From: Nitrosopumilaceae archaeon
Lineage (GTDB): Archaea > Thermoproteota > Nitrososphaeria > Nitrososphaerales > Nitrosopumilaceae
Length of the DNA stretch: 8,200 nt
Direction: 5' to 3'
Assembly (NCBI GenBank): GCA_020027255.1
Contig: JAHRAP010000097.1
Location: 1-8,200 of the forward strand
In this document: positions 6,396 to 8,200 of the stretch, piece by piece
Position numbering within the stretch: position 1 is the first letter of the stretch
How the letters are laid out: every line of letters starts with the position of its first letter
Position numbers and translations under genes: made by a program
The notes under the pieces: generated by a model
The model's database searches: none
Told to the model about the DNA's origin: nothing
Seen by the model: the letters and a program-made list of their open reading frames with translations, nothing else

Positions 6396-7284
6396 CCATT
6401 TCACCAATATTTGCAAAGTTTTTTTGAGACATATAATTAGTTAAACCTTGATTAATATCACTAAATATTTGCATCCATTTGTTATTTATAACGCTTCCAA
6501 TTTGCACAGCAGACGCGCCAGCTAATATGAATTCAACAGCGTCAGACCAATCAAATATTCCACCACATCCAATTATCGGGATATTGTATTTGGAAGAGAT
6601 TTCGTATACGCATCTAATAGCTATTGTTTTTATTGGCCGGCCTGATAATCCACCTATTTTATTACCAAGTATTGGTTTCATTGCGTCTATATCTATCGCC
6701 ATTGCTCTCAATGTATTAATTGCCGTAATTGCATCTACGCCACCGTCACATGCAGCATGTATTGTATCTAGATAATTGGTTGAGCCTAAACCTACTTTGG
6801 CTATTATTGGAGTCTGAGTGGCAGATTTAATTTTTTTTACAATATTATATACAAGTTCTGGATCATCACCAACATCAAGCCCTACTTTATCGACGTGGGG
6901 ACATGACAAGTTTAATTCGTACGCCAAAATTTTTGAATTTTGCAATTTTTTCACCATGGTGATAAAATCTATGTCTGTAGATCCCACTAAACTAACTATG
7001 ATTGGAATTTTTTTGTTTTGCCGTAACATTTTTGAAAAATTATCTATTCCAGGATTAGATAGTCCAATTGCATTAAGCCATCCATCTCCGCCAACACTGA
7101 ATAAAGAAGGACCGTCATAGCCACTTGATGGTAACATGCTTATCGATTTTGTAACAACGGCACCAGCTCCTGAGGAATAGATCCTATTAAAAATATTGAT
7201 CGAAATGCCAAGAATTCCAGATGCAAGAATAGTAGGATTATCAATAAATATAGGTCCAATGTGTGTAGAAATATCAGGTTTCAT
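6373..7284 (-). CDS. pyrD: Dihydroorotate dehydrogenase, class 1B catalytic subunit PyrD
   Basis: The FMN-containing catalytic subunit that oxidises dihydroorotate to orotate in de novo pyrimidine synthesis. With start ATG at 7284 it has 303 residues, the usual class 1 length. Motifs are NPTILASGILG (16-26), GAVVTKSI (41-48), NAIGLSNPG (71-79), NLSCPH (125-130) with the catalytic cysteine C128 typical of class 1B (class 2 has serine), IAKVGLG (161-167), KIGGLSGRPIK (209-219), and the FMN phosphate-binding GCGG plus GASAVQIGS (239-242, 256-264). The pyrK subunit directly downstream confirms the heterotetrameric NAD-linked type. The frame continues upstream to 7383, but those extra residues are not family-like and would overlap nop5. 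The TATA-like element 24 bases upstream also supports 7284. Confidence 0.94.
   Translation of the reverse strand: MKPDISTHIGPIFIDNPTILASGILGISINIFNRIYSSGAGAVVTKSISMLPSSGYDGPSLFSVGGDGWLNAIGLSNPGIDNFSKMLRQNKKIPIIVSLVGSTDIDFITMVKKLQNSKILAYELNLSCPHVDKVGLDVGDDPELVYNIVKKIKSATQTPIIAKVGLGSTNYLDTIHAACDGGVDAITAINTLRAMAIDIDAMKPILGNKIGGLSGRPIKTIAIRCVYEISSKYNIPIIGCGGIFDWSDAVEFILAGASAVQIGSVINNKWMQIFSDINQGLTNYMSQKNFANIGEMVGISKKF
6401..6405 (-). promoter_or_regulatory. Shine-Dalgarno-like site for pyrK
   Basis: The minus strand reads GGTGA, five bases before the TTG at 6395 and inside the last codons of pyrD. It matches the core of the archaeal anti-Shine-Dalgarno complement and is the reason for choosing this start over the other non-ATG candidates. 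Confidence 0.4.
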
Positions 7285-7303
7285 TTTAGATATGAAACAA
7301 TTC

Positions 7304-7312
7304 ATAAATATA
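7304..7312 (-). promoter_or_regulatory. Putative TATA box for the pyrD-pyrK operon
   Basis: The minus strand reads TATATTTAT, centred about 24 bases upstream of the ATG at 7284, within the 72-base divergent region shared with nop5. The spacing suits a leaderless pyrD transcript. It is judged by spacing and composition only. Confidence 0.45.
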
Positions 7313-7322
7313 ATAAGTAATC

Positions 7323-7369
7323 TAATGTTTTTAATTAAGTTAACATTAATCATAATGTGTATAACATTA
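7323..7369. repeat. Clustered AACATTA/TAATGTT motifs in the pyrD-nop5 divergent region
   Basis: TAACATTA occurs at 7341-7348 and again at 7362-7369, 21 bases apart (about two helical turns). The inverse TAATGTT is at 7323-7329 and TAATGT at 7353-7358. The pair at 7343-7348 and 7353-7358 forms a 6-base inverted repeat with a 4-base spacer that runs onto the nop5 GTG start. These could be binding sites for a regulator shared by the two promoters, or chance in AT-rich DNA. Confidence 0.35.
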
Positions 7370-8200
7370 TTCTGATAGAACATGGTATAGCGATATCTAA
7401 AGATGGCGAATACTGCAAATCTTTTCCTTTTATGGAACCAATCAAAGAATACAAATCTATTAAAGATGGTAAATTATCAATAGCTGACAAGCTAATTGAA
7501 TTTATAAGTGGAGAAAATTGCATGGTGAATGATTCTTCATTACTAAATATACTAAAAACTAATTCGATTAATGCAAAAATGATGGGTGATGACGAGATCA
7601 ATAAAATAAGATTGTCTAAACCAAGCATTTTAGTAAATTCAGGAATTGCAGAAAATTCAAATGATGCTACTTCTAAGTTACGTGATTTTGCGTTGCGATT
7701 ATCAGCATCTAAAATCAGTGAAATTTCTCAAAGTGATGATCTACATGTAATTCATGCAGTAAATTCATTAGATGAATTAGATCGAGTCATTAATGCCATT
7801 AATTCTAGATTAAGGGAATGGTACGGATTACATTTTCCAGAACTTGACAACATAGTTGATAGTACTTTAGCGTATGCCAAATTAGTAGCAAGAGCAAAAA
7901 AACGTGAAAACATATCTCCAGAAATGTGCAAAAATTCGGGTTTCCCTGAAGACAAGATTTCAGAGATTATTAATACTGCTAATAAAAGCAATGGTGGTGA
8001 TATTTCGAATGAACGTATTGAATTTATTCAAGATTTAGCAAATTTTATTATTCAGATGACTGAGTTACGTGATAAATTAGATGATTATTTAAACAAACAA
8101 GTGTCAAAAATAGCTCCCAATATGACAACAATATTAGGAGCGATACTAACAGCGCGAATGCTGGCACACGTAGGAAGTATTAAAAAACTTGCGCGTATGT
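7357..8200 (+). CDS. nop5: Nop5 (Nop56/Nop58 family) box C/D RNP core protein, truncated by the window end
   Basis: The scaffold protein of archaeal box C/D small RNPs; it binds L7Ae-bound guide RNA and recruits fibrillarin for 2'-O-methylation of rRNA and tRNA. The 281 codons visible run from an N-terminal fibrillarin-binding domain (about 1-120, IEHGIAISKDGEYCKSFPF), through the conserved LREWYGLHFPEL (about 151-162), to a helical coiled-coil region (about 220-250). The Nop domain begins at APNMTTILGAILTARMLAHVGS; the RNA-binding remainder lies beyond the edge. The start is GTG at 7357: the frame has a TAA at 7336-7338 and no ATG before residue 28, and the product then begins MYNIILIEHG, family-like. 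It diverges from pyrD and has an AT-rich TATA-like stretch (TTTTTAATTAA, about 7328-7338) near the expected distance. Confidence 0.92.
   Translation, partial: MYNIILIEHGIAISKDGEYCKSFPFMEPIKEYKSIKDGKLSIADKLIEFISGENCMVNDSSLLNILKTNSINAKMMGDDEINKIRLSKPSILVNSGIAENSNDATSKLRDFALRLSASKISEISQSDDLHVIHAVNSLDELDRVINAINSRLREWYGLHFPELDNIVDSTLAYAKLVARAKKRENISPEMCKNSGFPEDKISEIINTANKSNGGDISNERIEFIQDLANFIIQMTELRDKLDDYLNKQVSKIAPNMTTILGAILTARMLAHVGSIKKLARM

Noticed and set aside
6145..7120. Plus-strand open frames of about 100 codons opposite pyrK and pyrD
   Set aside because: They are shadows of strongly supported enzyme genes, with no motifs or start signals of their own.
7285..7383. N-terminal extension of PyrD to a start at 7383
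   Set aside because: The 33 extra residues are not family-like, would overlap the nop5 coding region and would include the pyrD TATA-like element.
7350..7991. Two minus-strand open frames (7350-7628 and 7752-7991) opposite nop5
   Set aside because: They lie antisense to a well-supported Nop5 reading frame, show no recognisable family motif and have no credible promoter or ribosome binding site.
1..8200. tRNA, rRNA, CRISPR array, insertion sequence, toxin-antitoxin or defence system
   Set aside because: No cloverleaf, spaced repeat array, transposase or terminal inverted repeat was seen, and the gene content is all core metabolism and information processing. The spaces between genes are too short to hold such elements.

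Overview
The window looks like a core housekeeping stretch of an AT-rich archaeal chromosome, most probably from the Thaumarchaeota (Nitrososphaerota). Archaeal and eukaryote-type genes dominate: ribosomal proteins L21e and S30e, RNA polymerase subunit Rpb4/RpoF, the recombinase RadA and the box C/D snoRNP protein Nop5. S30e points to the TACK side of the Archaea rather than the Euryarchaeota. The clear AT bias and the RadA sequence fit a low-GC marine-type thaumarchaeon, but that placement is inference from memory of the families.

Layout. Positions 3-95 (+) are the last codons of an isocitrate/isopropylmalate dehydrogenase-family gene. From 101 to 7284 all ten genes lie on the minus strand, so transcription runs from high to low coordinates: pyrD, pyrK, a 580-residue radical SAM protein, S30e, radA, L21e, rpoF, a DUF655 protein, ksgA, and a HemK/Mtq2-type methyltransferase. 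From 7357 to the right edge nop5 runs on the plus strand, diverging from pyrD and cut off by the window end. No stretch of 300 bases lacks a gene; the largest gap is the 72-base pyrD/nop5 divergent region.

How the genes work together. L21e-rpoF-DUF655-ksgA-hemK is a conserved archaeal translation/transcription cluster: ribosome structure, RNA polymerase stalk, 16S rRNA dimethylation and release-factor methylation. It is packed with gaps of 2 to 17 bases or 14-base overlaps. pyrD and pyrK encode the two subunits of the NAD-dependent dihydroorotate dehydrogenase of pyrimidine synthesis, and the radical SAM gene follows 17 bases later. S30e and radA each appear to have their own promoter.

Regulatory reading. 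AT-rich TATA-like boxes lie about 24-30 bases upstream of pyrD, S30e, radA and L21e, the spacing expected for leaderless or near-leaderless archaeal transcripts. radA also has a perfect 8+8 inverted repeat between its TATA-like element and its likely start. Five of the ten gene starts in the window cannot be ATG, because an in-frame stop lies close upstream.

I see no mobile element, CRISPR array, tRNA, rRNA, defence island or obviously new multi-gene system. The items most worth a second look are the radA palindrome, the forced TTG starts with twin 14-base overlaps, and the uncharacterised radical SAM gene.
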